From: CAZAMB01 sp964501365
GTDB lineage: Bacteria > Planctomycetota > Phycisphaerae > UBA1845
Length of the DNA: 64,000 nt
Direction: 5' to 3'
NCBI GenBank assembly: GCA_964501365.1
Contig: CAZCST010000014.1
Span: forward strand, 62,001-126,000
Shown here: one piece after another, positions 44,434 through 54,317 of the stretch
Position numbering within the stretch: position 1 is the stretch's first letter
Layout: each line of letters starts with the position of its first letter
Translations under genes and position numbers: made by a program
The notes under the pieces: model-generated
Told to the model about the DNA's origin: nothing
What the model saw: only the letters and a program-made list of their open reading frames with translations
Databases searched by the model: none

Positions 44434-44794
44434 TCGTTCACTCCACAGTTTGTGCCCATTCCAAGCTGGCGAATCTATAGGGGCATGACGATTTGGGCAA
44501 CGAATGAGCGACGGGAGAACGTCGATTTTGGTCTACGAACTTAGAATCGAATCCGTGAGGCGCGCCTGAGGCTGGGAAGCTGGGGTCGGCGCAATTTTTG
44601 CGCGGCAAAAGCTGTGAATTGTTGCGGACTTGTGGGTTGTCTCGCGACGATACCACTATCCATCGTGGATATACCGTTGTACGAGGAAAAATCAGATGAT
44701 CGACGTATCGAAAAATAATTTTGCAAAAAGGGTTGACGTTCGGTTTACGTTTCCCTACCATAGCCCAAACAATCGGCTGAGGGAGGTCTATCGC
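44434..44794. other. Divergent region between M16 genes and lexA, with a promoter
   Basis: 361 bases. It holds a palindrome GCGCAA/TTGCGC (44589-44603) and a good plus-strand promoter at 44733-44761. No classic SOS box (CTGT-N8-ACAG or GAAC-N4-GTTC) was found by eye. Confidence 0.6.
44733..44761 (+). promoter_or_regulatory. Sigma-70-type promoter upstream of lexA region
   Basis: TTGACG (44733-44738), a 17-base spacer and TACCAT (44756-44761). It lies 33 bases upstream of the ATG at 44795, whose GGGAGG site is nine bases ahead of it. It probably serves both that ORF and lexA. Confidence 0.55.
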
Positions 44795-45532
44795 ATGGGA
44801 AGGCCGGGAATGGGTTTGATGGCGGATGAGCGAGAATGCCAATTGCGATCGGCGTTGGATTTGGAGCAGCCGCCTAGGAGGAAAGGCGCTGCCGATGTGG
44901 ATCGTTCGCCACTGTGCGTATTCGGGCCGGGGGGCGATTATCGCACGGCGGTGATGGCGTCGGAATCGACAGACGGCGGATTCGCATTGGATGTGGTTGA
45001 ATTTGAGCCTTCGTATACATCGCAAGCAGAACCAGAGAATGAGCGAAGCGCGTGGGCGGAATGCGTGCATCGGGCCGAGGCGGAAATCGGGCGGTGGCGA
45101 CGCCTGATGGCCGAATTGGGTTGTCTGGCGAGAGCAAAATTGTTACCCCCGGTCCTGGTGGAACCTGCCGGGCTGGAGGGGTGGGTTCACAATAACAGGG
45201 GTGGTGGAACGAAATCGAAACACCAAGCCATTCGCGGCGTTGAGGCGGATGCGCATGGTGAAGAGGAGCTGAGTTATGGTACGGCGGAAAGCAAACGTTA
45301 CCGAGGATTCGCACTGTCTGACGCCACGGCAACTGGAGATCTTAACCATGGTTCGCGACGGAAGGCGTCGCCATGGTTATTCCCCGACGTTGCAGGAAAT
45401 CGCCGACGAGCTGGGCATAAGCAAAATCACCGTATTCGAGCACGTCGAAGCCCTTTTGCGAAAGGGATTGCTGACGAGACGCACGAACAGGGCTCGCTCT
45501 TTGGAATTGAGCGAGATTGCTTCGTTGCCTGA
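44795..45532 (+). CDS. Unrecognised ORF upstream of and overlapping lexA
   Basis: 245 residues if translated to its stop. The start is unusually well supported (promoter at 44733-44761, GGGAGG eight bases ahead). The first 150 residues look protein-like (WAECVHRAEAEIGRWRRLMAEL), but the last 85 come from the lexA sequence in another frame and are an Arg-rich shadow. A real gene may therefore end early by frameshift, or the ribosome site may drive a leader that couples to lexA. No family was recognised. The coding status of 44795-45275 is uncertain. Confidence 0.35.
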   Translation: MGRPGMGLMADERECQLRSALDLEQPPRRKGAADVDRSPLCVFGPGGDYRTAVMASESTDGGFALDVVEFEPSYTSQAEPENERSAWAECVHRAEAEIGRWRRLMAELGCLARAKLLPPVLVEPAGLEGWVHNNRGGGTKSKHQAIRGVEADAHGEEELSYGTAESKRYRGFALSDATATGDLNHGSRRKASPWLFPDVAGNRRRAGHKQNHRIRARRSPFAKGIADETHEQGSLFGIERDCFVA

Positions 45533-45911
45533 CGAGAGGCCGACGATTCTGCCGCTCGTGGGGCGGATCGCCGCGGGGCGTCCCATTGACGCCATCGAAA
45601 CGCAAGAATCTGTTGACCTTGAGGAGATGTTTACGAGCCGGCATCCCGTGGGAGTGCTTACGGTTACCGGCGACAGCATGATTGACGAGCAGATCCGGGA
45701 TGGAGACATGGTCGTCTATGAACGGCGGTCCAATCCCCGCAATGGAGACACAGTGGTGGCGCTTCTAGACGGCGAGGAGGCTACGCTCAAGAAATTTTAC
45801 AAAGAGAAAAACCGGGTCCGCCTCCAGCCAGCCAACTCCAAGTATGAGCCGATCTATACAAATAATGTCGATGTTCAGGGCGTGGTAATCGGCGTCATCC
45901 GCAAATACTAG
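45276..45911 (+). CDS. lexA: LexA SOS repressor
   Basis: 211 residues; GAGGAG precedes the ATG. The N-terminal winged HTH is TPRQLEILTMVRDGRRRHGY, SPTLQEIADELGISKITVFE. The cleavage site is A100-G101 (RIAAGRP), the catalytic serine S134 (TGDSM) and lysine K172 (ATLKKF). RecA-stimulated self-cleavage should release the SOS regulon. The DNA-recognition helix differs from E. coli, so its operator cannot be assumed. Confidence 0.96.
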   Translation: MVRRKANVTEDSHCLTPRQLEILTMVRDGRRRHGYSPTLQEIADELGISKITVFEHVEALLRKGLLTRRTNRARSLELSEIASLPDERPTILPLVGRIAAGRPIDAIETQESVDLEEMFTSRHPVGVLTVTGDSMIDEQIRDGDMVVYERRSNPRNGDTVVALLDGEEATLKKFYKEKNRVRLQPANSKYEPIYTNNVDVQGVVIGVIRKY

Positions 45912-45987
45912 GCCGTTGAACCGTTGTGCCAAGGGCGCCGCGCACCTCATCGATGCGAAGCCAAAGTTACAGGAAGCGCGATCATAT

Positions 45988-46518
45988 TCAATTGGATGGA
46001 TCGAGGGTGCCGTCGCAGCTGACGACCAAAGTAGTTGCGCCTTCGGCATCATGGAGCATCAAGTTGGCATCGGCGGTTACCCCCAGGCTGCCGCCCTGTC
46101 TTCGATAGGTCTCGACGAGATCGCCCTGGGCCTCGATGCCCGGGAGAGTTGGCCGGGGTTCGTAAGTGACTTCAACGCCGCCTCGGACGTGGCGCACTCC
46201 CACGATTTCAAAGGCCATATCGGCATTGGGCAATGACCGCGTGTGCAACTCGCCAATAGCCACTGGCACGTCGTTGATCGTGAGCGAATCCTGTGTGCCC
46301 ACGTTGACGACGAGGCTTTCAGTGAATGGCGCTTCGGCGCTTTGGCCGTCAGGCGCCGTCACTTGCAGCGTGCAGGATACTTCTCCGGCATAATCACCTG
46401 GCGGAATGGGAAAAAGGTTGGCCATACAGCCACTCGCAGCTGCAAACATTGCCGCAGCCCCGAAGAAGGTCATTCCAATTCGTACCATTGATTTGTGCGT
46501 CAGAACAAAAGTTTTCAT
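45988..46518 (-). CDS. Small exported lipoprotein, function unknown
   Basis: 176 residues from ATG 46518, which overlaps the upstream stop as ATGA. The signal ends in FAAASGC, so C is likely lipidated. The mature part is a beta-rich domain (YAGEVSCTLQVTAPDGQS, TESLVVNVGTQDSLTINDVP) with no recognised family. The overlap with the FG-GAP/UnbV gene suggests a shared transcript. Confidence 0.7.
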   Translation of the reverse strand: MKTFVLTHKSMVRIGMTFFGAAAMFAAASGCMANLFPIPPGDYAGEVSCTLQVTAPDGQSAEAPFTESLVVNVGTQDSLTINDVPVAIGELHTRSLPNADMAFEIVGVRHVRGGVEVTYEPRPTLPGIEAQGDLVETYRRQGGSLGVTADANLMLHDAEGATTLVVSCDGTLDPSN

Positions 46519-48356
46519 TGTGGTACACATCCCGGTAGAGTCCAATCCAGCGCCATGACAAAGTCAACCAGGTCCAGAAGATCAATGACGCCGTCCTGGT
46601 TGGCGTCCGTATCAAGAGGCTCGCACTCCGAGCCGGAGTCGTAGCTCTTCCCCATGCATCGTTGAAACGCCGCCATGTCCTTGAGATTTCGGGAAACAAC
46701 CAGGCGTCCTGGCACATCCCCGGTTGCATGATACGCTGAGACCCGGCGGTTGACGATCGGGGGGTTCTTGCGGATGAGTTCGCTTCCGTCGGGAAAGACA
46801 ACCAGGATTTGCTCGACGCCATCGGCATTCCCGAGCCCGAAATGCTGTTCGAAGGGACGCCCGGAGAGATAGCTGCCCCCGGCCAGAACCTCCCGCATCT
46901 GTGTTTTTCCGCCGGCTGTCAGATAGACGCGGCCTCCGACGGCGTTGGTGTTGTCGCCACACAGGCCGACAAGTTCAATCGAAAGCCAGTTTTTTTGCGG
47001 CGTGCGATTTTCGAGGAGCACGAGCGGGTCAATGATGTTGGTCACCAGGACGTCTTCGCGACCGTCGAGGTTGTAGTCAAAGGCGATTGCCGAACGGGCG
47101 TCGGCCACGAAGTCAGCGCCTGTACCGGTGGAACGAGAGTATTGCCCTGTGCCGTCATTGATGAACAGGACTTCGGGCGTATCCACGAGAGGGGAGCCAA
47201 ACGGCGTGACAAATTCATCGAAACCGTTGACGGCATACAAATCCAGGTCCGCATCATTGTCCGCATCGAAGAATTCCGTGCCCCACCCCCAATACGTATC
47301 GCGGACTCCGCGGGCGGCGGCCTCATCGACAAATGTCAGTGTGCCGGTTTGTTCGAGCTGGTTCATGAGGAGGGTGTTGTACTGCGTCGTGCCGAAAATG
47401 TGCGATGGGTCGGTGATGTTTGTGGTATAGACATCAAGATCGCCGTCATTGTCGAAATCGAAGACGGCCAGCCCCATGTCGTTTCCGGAGTGCGTGGCCC
47501 CAACTGCCACTGTGGCGTCGGTAAACGTACCGTCGCCGTTGTTGCGATAGTAGGCGTCTGACGTGTGATCGACGGCGACGTACAAGTCGGAGTCGCCATC
47601 GTTATCGAAATCCGCGAATACGCAGGAAAAGCTGTCCCGCTGGAGCAGGCCGACTCCGGAAGAGAACGTTACATCCTCGAATTGGAAATCCCCTAGATTG
47701 CGGTAGAGGTAATTTCTTCCCGGGAACCCGGGCGTCCCGCTGCCGACCTCCATCAACCAAAGCCCGACATAGATGTCCAGCAATCCGTCGCCATCGTAAT
47801 CTCCCAGGCACATTCCGCCCTTGAGCAACCCGAACGGAAGGAAATTGGAGGCGGCCGTTACGTCCGTGAACGTGCCATCGCCGTTGTTGCGGAAAATCTT
47901 GCTGGAGGGATAGGGGCCGTTCTGCAAATCGTCATTGAGCAGGATGAGATCGTCCCAGCCATCGTTGTTGAGATCGACAAACTGCGCGGTGCGACTGAGC
48001 CCCAGGTCGCCCACACCGGCGGCAGCGGACACATCGGTAAAGACTCGCGCGCCGCCAATGAGATCGTTGCGGTAGAGCCGGTTGGAGAAGCCGGACTGCC
48101 TCAAAATGTACAGGTCGAAATCGCCGTCGTTATCGTAATCTCCGACGGCCGCGCCCTGCCCCATGTTTCTCTGGTTGACCCGCTTGACCTGCGCCACCTG
48201 GGGAGGGCTCGACGAGAAATCAAACGTCGGACCGTACATCACGCTTACGTTCAGCCCGGTGGGGGATTGAACCTGGACGAACTGAATCTGGGCGAAGGCG
48301 GGAGTCCAGCCCGTCAGCGCGCATAACACCCCAAGAGTCGTCGGCGTCCCCCTCAT
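46515..48356 (-). CDS. Exported FG-GAP/VCBS and ASPIC/UnbV protein with dockerin-like C-terminus
   Basis: 613 residues from ATG 48356 (GGGGTG upstream); a further in-frame ATG would sit at 48422. Signal peptide about 1-22 (ending PAFAQ). Six VCBS/FG-GAP blades are seen (VGDYDNDGDFDLYIL, FVDLNNDGWDDLILLND, LGDYDGDGLLDIYVGLW, FADFDNDGDSDLYVAVD, FDFDNDGDLDVYTTN, FFDADNDADLDLYAVN). The UnbV/ASPIC domain follows (WLSIELVGLCGDNTNAVGG, HFGLGNADGVEQILVVFPDG). The C-terminus has two dockerin-like loops (LKDMAAFQRCMG, DANQDGVIDLLDLVDFVMA). CRTAC1-like proteins of this type are thought to be extracellular calcium-binding adhesins. Confidence 0.85.
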   Translation of the reverse strand: MRGTPTTLGVLCALTGWTPAFAQIQFVQVQSPTGLNVSVMYGPTFDFSSSPPQVAQVKRVNQRNMGQGAAVGDYDNDGDFDLYILRQSGFSNRLYRNDLIGGARVFTDVSAAAGVGDLGLSRTAQFVDLNNDGWDDLILLNDDLQNGPYPSSKIFRNNGDGTFTDVTAASNFLPFGLLKGGMCLGDYDGDGLLDIYVGLWLMEVGSGTPGFPGRNYLYRNLGDFQFEDVTFSSGVGLLQRDSFSCVFADFDNDGDSDLYVAVDHTSDAYYRNNGDGTFTDATVAVGATHSGNDMGLAVFDFDNDGDLDVYTTNITDPSHIFGTTQYNTLLMNQLEQTGTLTFVDEAAARGVRDTYWGWGTEFFDADNDADLDLYAVNGFDEFVTPFGSPLVDTPEVLFINDGTGQYSRSTGTGADFVADARSAIAFDYNLDGREDVLVTNIIDPLVLLENRTPQKNWLSIELVGLCGDNTNAVGGRVYLTAGGKTQMREVLAGGSYLSGRPFEQHFGLGNADGVEQILVVFPDGSELIRKNPPIVNRRVSAYHATGDVPGRLVVSRNLKDMAAFQRCMGKSYDSGSECEPLDTDANQDGVIDLLDLVDFVMALDWTLPGCVPQ

Positions 48357-48443
48357 AAGCACCCCGATCTTATGAAACGAGCGAGGCGATTGTCCATTGA
48401 ACAACCGCCTCGCCCGAATCAATTTATTGCCCAGCCGCCGCGA

Positions 48444-51400
48444 CTAGTTGTCGCAATGCGGATTGGGTCCGGGTGTCCCGGTTGTGTGGCCGGTGAGCCC
48501 GATGAAGTCCTGATAACCATCTTCGCAATCGGCGTTGCTCGAGCATGTGCCGCCGTTATTGAAGCCGCCACTGCAGTGACCCGCAACGCAGTTCGACTGC
48601 GGGCGCGTACGAATGGCAAGAATACGATCCAGCGTGAAGGCGACGTTGCCACCCAGGTCGAGGCCCTCGGGAGCGATCTTGGGCGTGTTGTCCCTTACGT
48701 TGCCTTCGAGCTGATCCAGGCTGCCGTCGCGGCCGGCCCGGTCATTGAAGAAGTCGAGCTCGGGCAGAGACTGCACGCCGCCGCACTGGTAGCCGCCGGT
48801 GTTCTCCCGATCGATGCCGCCGAAGTCCATCTTGATGCGCGGCTTGCCGTTGTGATCCTCGACACCCATCGAGAAGTTGACGTCGATCTTCAAACAATGC
48901 TTGAAGAGCAGGCAGTCTGTGGCGATCGTGCCGGGGGGATCATCTTCAAGGTCGAGGATGTCGTCGGTGTTGAGCTCGCTGAAGTTGCAGTCCGCCAAGG
49001 TCGCTTCGTCGCCGTCCACCAGTGAATTGTTGTTGCGGTCGGCGATCATGGCGATCGTCAGGTTGCTGACGTGCAGCTTGACCTCGACGGGCGAAGTGCG
49101 GCAGGGATCATTGACCGCGGCGCCCGGCGGACATTCCGGATCGTCGTCAATCAAGAGCTTGGGTGCTTCGTCGATCTTGGCCCGCAAGATCATTTGCGTG
49201 TCTGGGCCGACGTTGAACTTCTTGGCCAGGAGCTTGCCGATCACGCACGAGCGGCGAAGGCCGTCGGTCTCGCACTTGCCGTCCTTGTCGCAGCCGTTGT
49301 TCACCGCGCCGCAAACGCCCGTCGTGTCGCAGGTGCCCGAGTTCTCGCAGCTCCCGCCCACCCCCGGGCAATTCGCGTTGATCGTGCACGTCGCACCCGC
49401 GTTCGTGCCGCCCACGCACCGCTTGCCGCAATTGACGTCGAAGTTGCAATCCGCTCCGGCGTTCACGCTGCCGGCCGAGCACGCATTGCAGTTGTTGTTC
49501 GTCGTGCAGGTCGAGCCGGCACGAAGCCCGCCCGTGCAAACCTGACCGCAGCCAAGATCCGTCGAACATTGCTGCCCAACGTTGGGTGTGCCTGCGGCAC
49601 AGGTGTGGCAGGCCGTGTCCAGGGTGCAGTCCGTGCCCGGATTGAGCGAGTCGGCGTTGCAGGTGCGGCCTGGGAACGCCGAGCAATCCTGCGTCTTCCA
49701 GCCGATGCAACGGGCGCGGCGGCTGGGGTCGGCGATGGTGTCGCAATCGTCCGGCATGAAGCTGCGGAGTTCGCGGACATGCTCAAATTCGGTCTTGAGC
49801 TTGCCCGTCTGGGTCATGTTGTAGAACAACTGGTTGAATACGTCGTCGCTGATGGCGATGGTCACTTCCGAAGCATCGCGACCGATGAAGTCTTCAATCG
49901 GCGGCTGCGGCACGGGGGCGTTCTTCAGCGGAGTGCCGGGGATCGGACGGGCCTCGGGATCGATCTTGTCCTCCTTGGGCTCAAACGCGGAACCAACGGC
50001 GATGGCAAAACCACCATCGGTGATTTCGCAACCGGTCAGCTTGGCTTCACGCTGCTTGGAGTCGAAGTCGTTGAGAGCCTCCTCGTCATTCTTCATCTTG
50101 ACGAAATCGAGTTCCATAGGGTCGCCGTCGAGCGAGTCGAAGCGGTCCTTCAGGTCGTCACCGGTCAGCTCGAAATCGAGAATGTCGAGATCGATATCGA
50201 CGAATCCGAGCGTAAACACGGTGACAAAGAAATCGACGATGTCGAGGAAGAAGCCCAGCACGCAGCCGATGTCCACCTGGCCAGAAACCTTGGTGGCGTC
50301 GTCCGGGTCGGATTCGCCGACATCGAAGTTGAAGTCGAGCGGTTCACGCTGGTCCTTCGGGATTCCGGTCTGCAGAATGTTCTGCTCGGTGACCACGAAG
50401 TTCAGGTTCATGTTCTTGCGAATGAGGATGGCGTCGACATCCACCGTGACGCAGACAGCGCAGAGGCATCCGCCGAAGGCACAGACACATCCGCTCTCGC
50501 AATAACCGCCAAAGTGCGCCTCAATGTCGAGGGGCGGCAGGTCCATGCGAACATCAATCTGATCAGGATTGGGATCAACGCTGACGGTGATGTCCAATTC
50601 CAGATTGGTGCCGCCGTCCTTCTTGAACTCGGTCCCATTGACGGTCATGGAGACTTCCGGATCGCATTCCACGTCGATCTTGCGCGGAGGCGGCGTCTGT
50701 TCCTTGAACTTCTTCTTGGTGCGGTCTTTGATGCAATTGGAATTGGAATCCTTCTGGGCGGTGAACACAGTGGTGATACCCGTAGTGTTGACGCCCAGGA
50801 CGAAGGCCCGCTGAACGAAGTTGGGCGGATCACCACCGGGTCCGGCGACCTGGCCGAAAAATGCGGGCGATCCCGGGGCGCCGGCGGGGGCGGGGATGAT
50901 GGGACCCACGGCGAATGTGAGGCTGTCAAACGTGGTATTGAAGTTGTGATCCATCGCACGCGCGACCAGCAGGTTTGAACCGGGGTCGAAGGAGCCGGTC
51001 GTGTCGAGCGCTGCAATGCCCTGTCGCAGGTTGGTGACAGGCACGTCCACATCGAAACAAAGTTCATAAAGGTCGCCGGAATTTTCGCCGTCGCCGGGCG
51101 TGAAGGTCTGCGCCGAAACGTCGATGTTGAAACCGTTGACATCTGTTTCGGCGATCTCCTTGCCGTGACAGACGCAGCCTTCGACATTGGTGGGTCCACC
51201 CGCCGTCACGTCGCCTTCCACGGGCTTGGTGATTTCGATCTTGAAGACACTGGCTGTTCCGATGTCGCGCGTATCATCGACATAGCAAACCGGCAGGCCC
51301 GGCGGGAGAGTTGCATCCGCAGAGGCGCCTTCTGCCGTGTGAGTCGGCGGTGCGCTCTTCATCGAAACAAACCGCGTCACGCCGCGCACAATGTTGTCAT

Positions 51401-54317
51401 AGATGGGTTCGCCGATCTTCGAAGCCATCGAAATCAAACCATCAGGCAGGTCACCCTGCTCATCACATTCGTAATGCGGGAGGTGATGCTCGTCATGCGG
51501 ATCGGCAATTTCCATGGCCACCACGCGAAGGCTGCCAAAGACGTGTCCCACCGTCAGAGGCTCCAGGCAGGAGGTGTGCAACAGCTGGGTTTCGAGCAGA
51601 GTGCCTGCTGCATTGTAAATCTTGACTTCGATGTCACACGGAAGCGTATCGCTGAGAATCAGGTCGCCGGTTACGTCGATCGTATCGTGGAGGTGAACGC
51701 TCGCCGGCGAACCGGTGTCCAGCAGCAGGTATTGGTACGGTAATTGTCGATGGTAATCCTTGATGACAATGCGGACCGGTTCATCGCCGGAGAGCCCGCC
51801 GGAGCATTCCGAGAGGGCATCGCATTGCAGGTTTCGGGAGGCATCGCAACCTCCACCGTCATATCGGAATCGCAGCAGCGAAGGATGCAGCTTGCACTCC
51901 GGCACGGGGTCGCCGTCGACGACGATCATATTTCCGCCGCAGCCCAGGCCCGCAAGGGTCATGGAGACCATGTTGTTACCCACAAATTCGAGGGGCGTCG
52001 ATGCAACGATGAGGTTCTTGATATCGACGAGGTCCGCACCAATGGCAACCTGACCCTCAAACGGACCGCCGGGTAGATCGCGGACCGGGTCAATTCCCAA
52101 GGCATTCAATACGTCAACGCCATTGACCTTGACTTGCAAGGTATGCGGATTCACCTGCGGGATGGCAGCGAGAACCGGAATCGGCGTCAGACCGCCGCTG
52201 GAGACTTCGCCATTGGGCTTGATCACGTTCAGGTAGGGTATTGCACCACAGAATGCCTGGGCCGTGGTGGCAGCATTCTGAACGCTAACGCGCAGGAGCG
52301 GAGCAGGGCCGGTGATTGCAAATGTCGTTCGCGGCAGAGCCTTGTCGAGCGAGGCGACGACGTCAACCAGCGGGTAGCCCGACGCACTGCCATTACCGGT
52401 GTATCGAAGCGTGAGGGCCTTCAGACCGCCCGTGCATGACTTGCCCGGATAAGGAGTGACCCAGGAGACGAGGCTGACGACCTGGAAGCTGCCGAAGTTG
52501 GTGCCAGGCCAGAGCTGGGTGTTGCAGTCGAGCGGAATCTTCGTGGTCTCGACCAGGCGGCCTTCGGGACGCTCCAACACCTGCATGTACAAGGCCGGCG
52601 GAAGCTTCTGCTTGCCCGGAATCGGGGTCAGAGTGAACACGTCATTCACCGAAAGATTGTTCTTGCGAACGTGAGTCTTGGTCGCCGAGGGCGGCGTCGC
52701 CGTGAAAGACGGGGGAACGCCGATCTGGTGGTTGAGCTTCACCGTGTCGCCGTTTTCAACCGGAATGCTGAGGACCTGAGAGCCGCCCTCGTCGAACACC
52801 AGCATCTCCGCCGTCACTACGTCGGTGGGCTGGGCGTCGGTCGTCTCGTAATAGACCTTGAAGGCTCGTTCGCAGAAGGAGTCGCTCGCGGCGGCCGCCA
52901 CAGCTTCACTCACCGTCGAGGAGCCGTCGGTCGATTGCGAGGGGGGGTGGACCGTCGGGTCGGGTTTGGAACCAGGTACGGCGGAGGCTTCGCCGCTCGA
53001 GGAATTGGCAGCCGTCACCGTCGGATCGCCGTAGCCCTGGTAGAAGGCGTCGTCAGGCTCGCGGCAATCGGCTGCGTAGTCGTGGAAGCTCTGCAGAGCG
53101 CAGCTCACCGCCAGAGTGTCCACCGAACAGCTCGTGTCGAGGTTGTCGATTTTTCCGTCGCAGTCGTTGTCGATGCCGTCTTCGCAGAGCGTGCCGGCGT
53201 GGATTTCGGCGGTCGGGAGGAGAGGGATCGCCGTGCAGATGGTTCCGGTTTTTTCCGCGTTGCAAACCTTGGTGCCGGAGGCGGCGCAAGCGCCCACGCC
53301 CTTGCTGCATGGGGCGCCGACGTCGAAGCCTTCGTCGATCTGCCCGTTCCCGTTGTTGTCCTTGCCGTCGCACTTTTCGGCTTCCTGGCAGCCAACATCC
53401 GCAAGGTCGATGGAACCGTCGCAGTCATTGTCCACGCCGTCCGTGCAGCGCGTGCCGCCCGGTGTGTTTTCAACGCCAGGCGGGAGCGGGGAGACGTTGC
53501 AGCCGGCAGTGCCGTTGGGTTTGCAAACGATGGTGCCGCCGTTCTTGCAGGGGCCCACGCCTACCGTGCAGGCCGCGCCGAGATTGAAACCGTCATCGAC
53601 GAGGCCGTTGTTGTCGTTGTCGAATCCGTCGCAAAGTTCGGCAGTTTTACATGCTGGATTGTCAACGCGGACGTTGAATTCATTCAAGCCGCCGTGGTCG
53701 GTGATGCCGTCGCAGTCGTTGTCCTTGTGGTCAAAGCAGGTGGGGTCGGTCGGACCGTTGGCACCTTCGCCGGCAGGATCAGGCGGGCCGGCGACTGCGT
53801 CGCAAATCGCGGCGTCCTGGGCGGCATTGCAAACAACGTTACCCACGCGAAGGCAGACACCCAAACCCTTTGCACACTTCTTGCCCGGCGGTAAATCGCC
53901 GATCACAAGGAGCGGTCTGCATACTCCGCCGCCGGGGCAGTCGGCGTTGGTATTGCACAGGCCACCATCGTTGGTGCCGCCGCCGCAATAGGGCGTCGCG
54001 TCCGGGGCATTCACAGTGAAGCCCTCGTCCACCTGACCATTGCAGTTATCGTCCGCCCCGTTGCAGAGCTCCGTGGCGCCGGGGTAAATGTCCGGGTCGT
54101 TGTCGTTGCAATCGGTGGCCGAACCGTTGTCACAATCGGCGTCACCCGGGTTGCCGTACCCATCGCCGTCGTTGTCGGTGCATCCGCTGCCGGCGACTGC
54201 TCCGGTACGCTCGGTGTGGCGCACAGGCTTGGTTGCCTTCAGCGAATCGGCCGCCCAGGCACTGCTGCACAAGCCAACCGCGACCAACAATCCCAACACT
54301 CGCATCGATCGAATCAT
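48444..54317 (-). CDS. Giant secreted MopE-like multidomain protein, copy 1
   Basis: 1957 residues from ATG 54317, set by GGAGGT seven bases ahead. Signal about 1-22 (ending SAWA). Residues about 43-405 hold MopE-type metal/calcium loops (DNDGDGYGNPGDADC, CNGADDNCNGQVDEGF, CDGKDNNGNGQIDEGF). A central region of about 1100 residues consists of beta-rich repeats unlike any family I can name. About 1544-1676 is a Cys-rich spacer (CSAGSVNAGADC, CVGGTNAGATC units). A domain around ISDDVFNQLFYNMTQTGKLK vaguely resembles BPI/LBP-like folds (weak). The C-terminus has ENTGGYQCGG and a last Cys motif. It is a tandem paralogue of the gene ending at 54686. Confidence 0.8.
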   Translation of the reverse strand: MIRSMRVLGLLVAVGLCSSAWAADSLKATKPVRHTERTGAVAGSGCTDNDGDGYGNPGDADCDNGSATDCNDNDPDIYPGATELCNGADDNCNGQVDEGFTVNAPDATPYCGGGTNDGGLCNTNADCPGGGVCRPLLVIGDLPPGKKCAKGLGVCLRVGNVVCNAAQDAAICDAVAGPPDPAGEGANGPTDPTCFDHKDNDCDGITDHGGLNEFNVRVDNPACKTAELCDGFDNDNNGLVDDGFNLGAACTVGVGPCKNGGTIVCKPNGTAGCNVSPLPPGVENTPGGTRCTDGVDNDCDGSIDLADVGCQEAEKCDGKDNNGNGQIDEGFDVGAPCSKGVGACAASGTKVCNAEKTGTICTAIPLLPTAEIHAGTLCEDGIDNDCDGKIDNLDTSCSVDTLAVSCALQSFHDYAADCREPDDAFYQGYGDPTVTAANSSSGEASAVPGSKPDPTVHPPSQSTDGSSTVSEAVAAAASDSFCERAFKVYYETTDAQPTDVVTAEMLVFDEGGSQVLSIPVENGDTVKLNHQIGVPPSFTATPPSATKTHVRKNNLSVNDVFTLTPIPGKQKLPPALYMQVLERPEGRLVETTKIPLDCNTQLWPGTNFGSFQVVSLVSWVTPYPGKSCTGGLKALTLRYTGNGSASGYPLVDVVASLDKALPRTTFAITGPAPLLRVSVQNAATTAQAFCGAIPYLNVIKPNGEVSSGGLTPIPVLAAIPQVNPHTLQVKVNGVDVLNALGIDPVRDLPGGPFEGQVAIGADLVDIKNLIVASTPLEFVGNNMVSMTLAGLGCGGNMIVVDGDPVPECKLHPSLLRFRYDGGGCDASRNLQCDALSECSGGLSGDEPVRIVIKDYHRQLPYQYLLLDTGSPASVHLHDTIDVTGDLILSDTLPCDIEVKIYNAAGTLLETQLLHTSCLEPLTVGHVFGSLRVVAMEIADPHDEHHLPHYECDEQGDLPDGLISMASKIGEPIYDNIVRGVTRFVSMKSAPPTHTAEGASADATLPPGLPVCYVDDTRDIGTASVFKIEITKPVEGDVTAGGPTNVEGCVCHGKEIAETDVNGFNIDVSAQTFTPGDGENSGDLYELCFDVDVPVTNLRQGIAALDTTGSFDPGSNLLVARAMDHNFNTTFDSLTFAVGPIIPAPAGAPGSPAFFGQVAGPGGDPPNFVQRAFVLGVNTTGITTVFTAQKDSNSNCIKDRTKKKFKEQTPPPRKIDVECDPEVSMTVNGTEFKKDGGTNLELDITVSVDPNPDQIDVRMDLPPLDIEAHFGGYCESGCVCAFGGCLCAVCVTVDVDAILIRKNMNLNFVVTEQNILQTGIPKDQREPLDFNFDVGESDPDDATKVSGQVDIGCVLGFFLDIVDFFVTVFTLGFVDIDLDILDFELTGDDLKDRFDSLDGDPMELDFVKMKNDEEALNDFDSKQREAKLTGCEITDGGFAIAVGSAFEPKEDKIDPEARPIPGTPLKNAPVPQPPIEDFIGRDASEVTIAISDDVFNQLFYNMTQTGKLKTEFEHVRELRSFMPDDCDTIADPSRRARCIGWKTQDCSAFPGRTCNADSLNPGTDCTLDTACHTCAAGTPNVGQQCSTDLGCGQVCTGGLRAGSTCTTNNNCNACSAGSVNAGADCNFDVNCGKRCVGGTNAGATCTINANCPGVGGSCENSGTCDTTGVCGAVNNGCDKDGKCETDGLRRSCVIGKLLAKKFNVGPDTQMILRAKIDEAPKLLIDDDPECPPGAAVNDPCRTSPVEVKLHVSNLTIAMIADRNNNSLVDGDEATLADCNFSELNTDDILDLEDDPPGTIATDCLLFKHCLKIDVNFSMGVEDHNGKPRIKMDFGGIDRENTGGYQCGGVQSLPELDFFNDRAGRDGSLDQLEGNVRDNTPKIAPEGLDLGGNVAFTLDRILAIRTRPQSNCVAGHCSGGFNNGGTCSSNADCEDGYQDFIGLTGHTTGTPGPNPHCDN

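Noticed and set aside
49071..50978. 635-codon open frame antisense to giant gene 1
   Set aside because: Val/Ala/Arg-rich shadow; the sense protein is clearly conserved between two paralogues.
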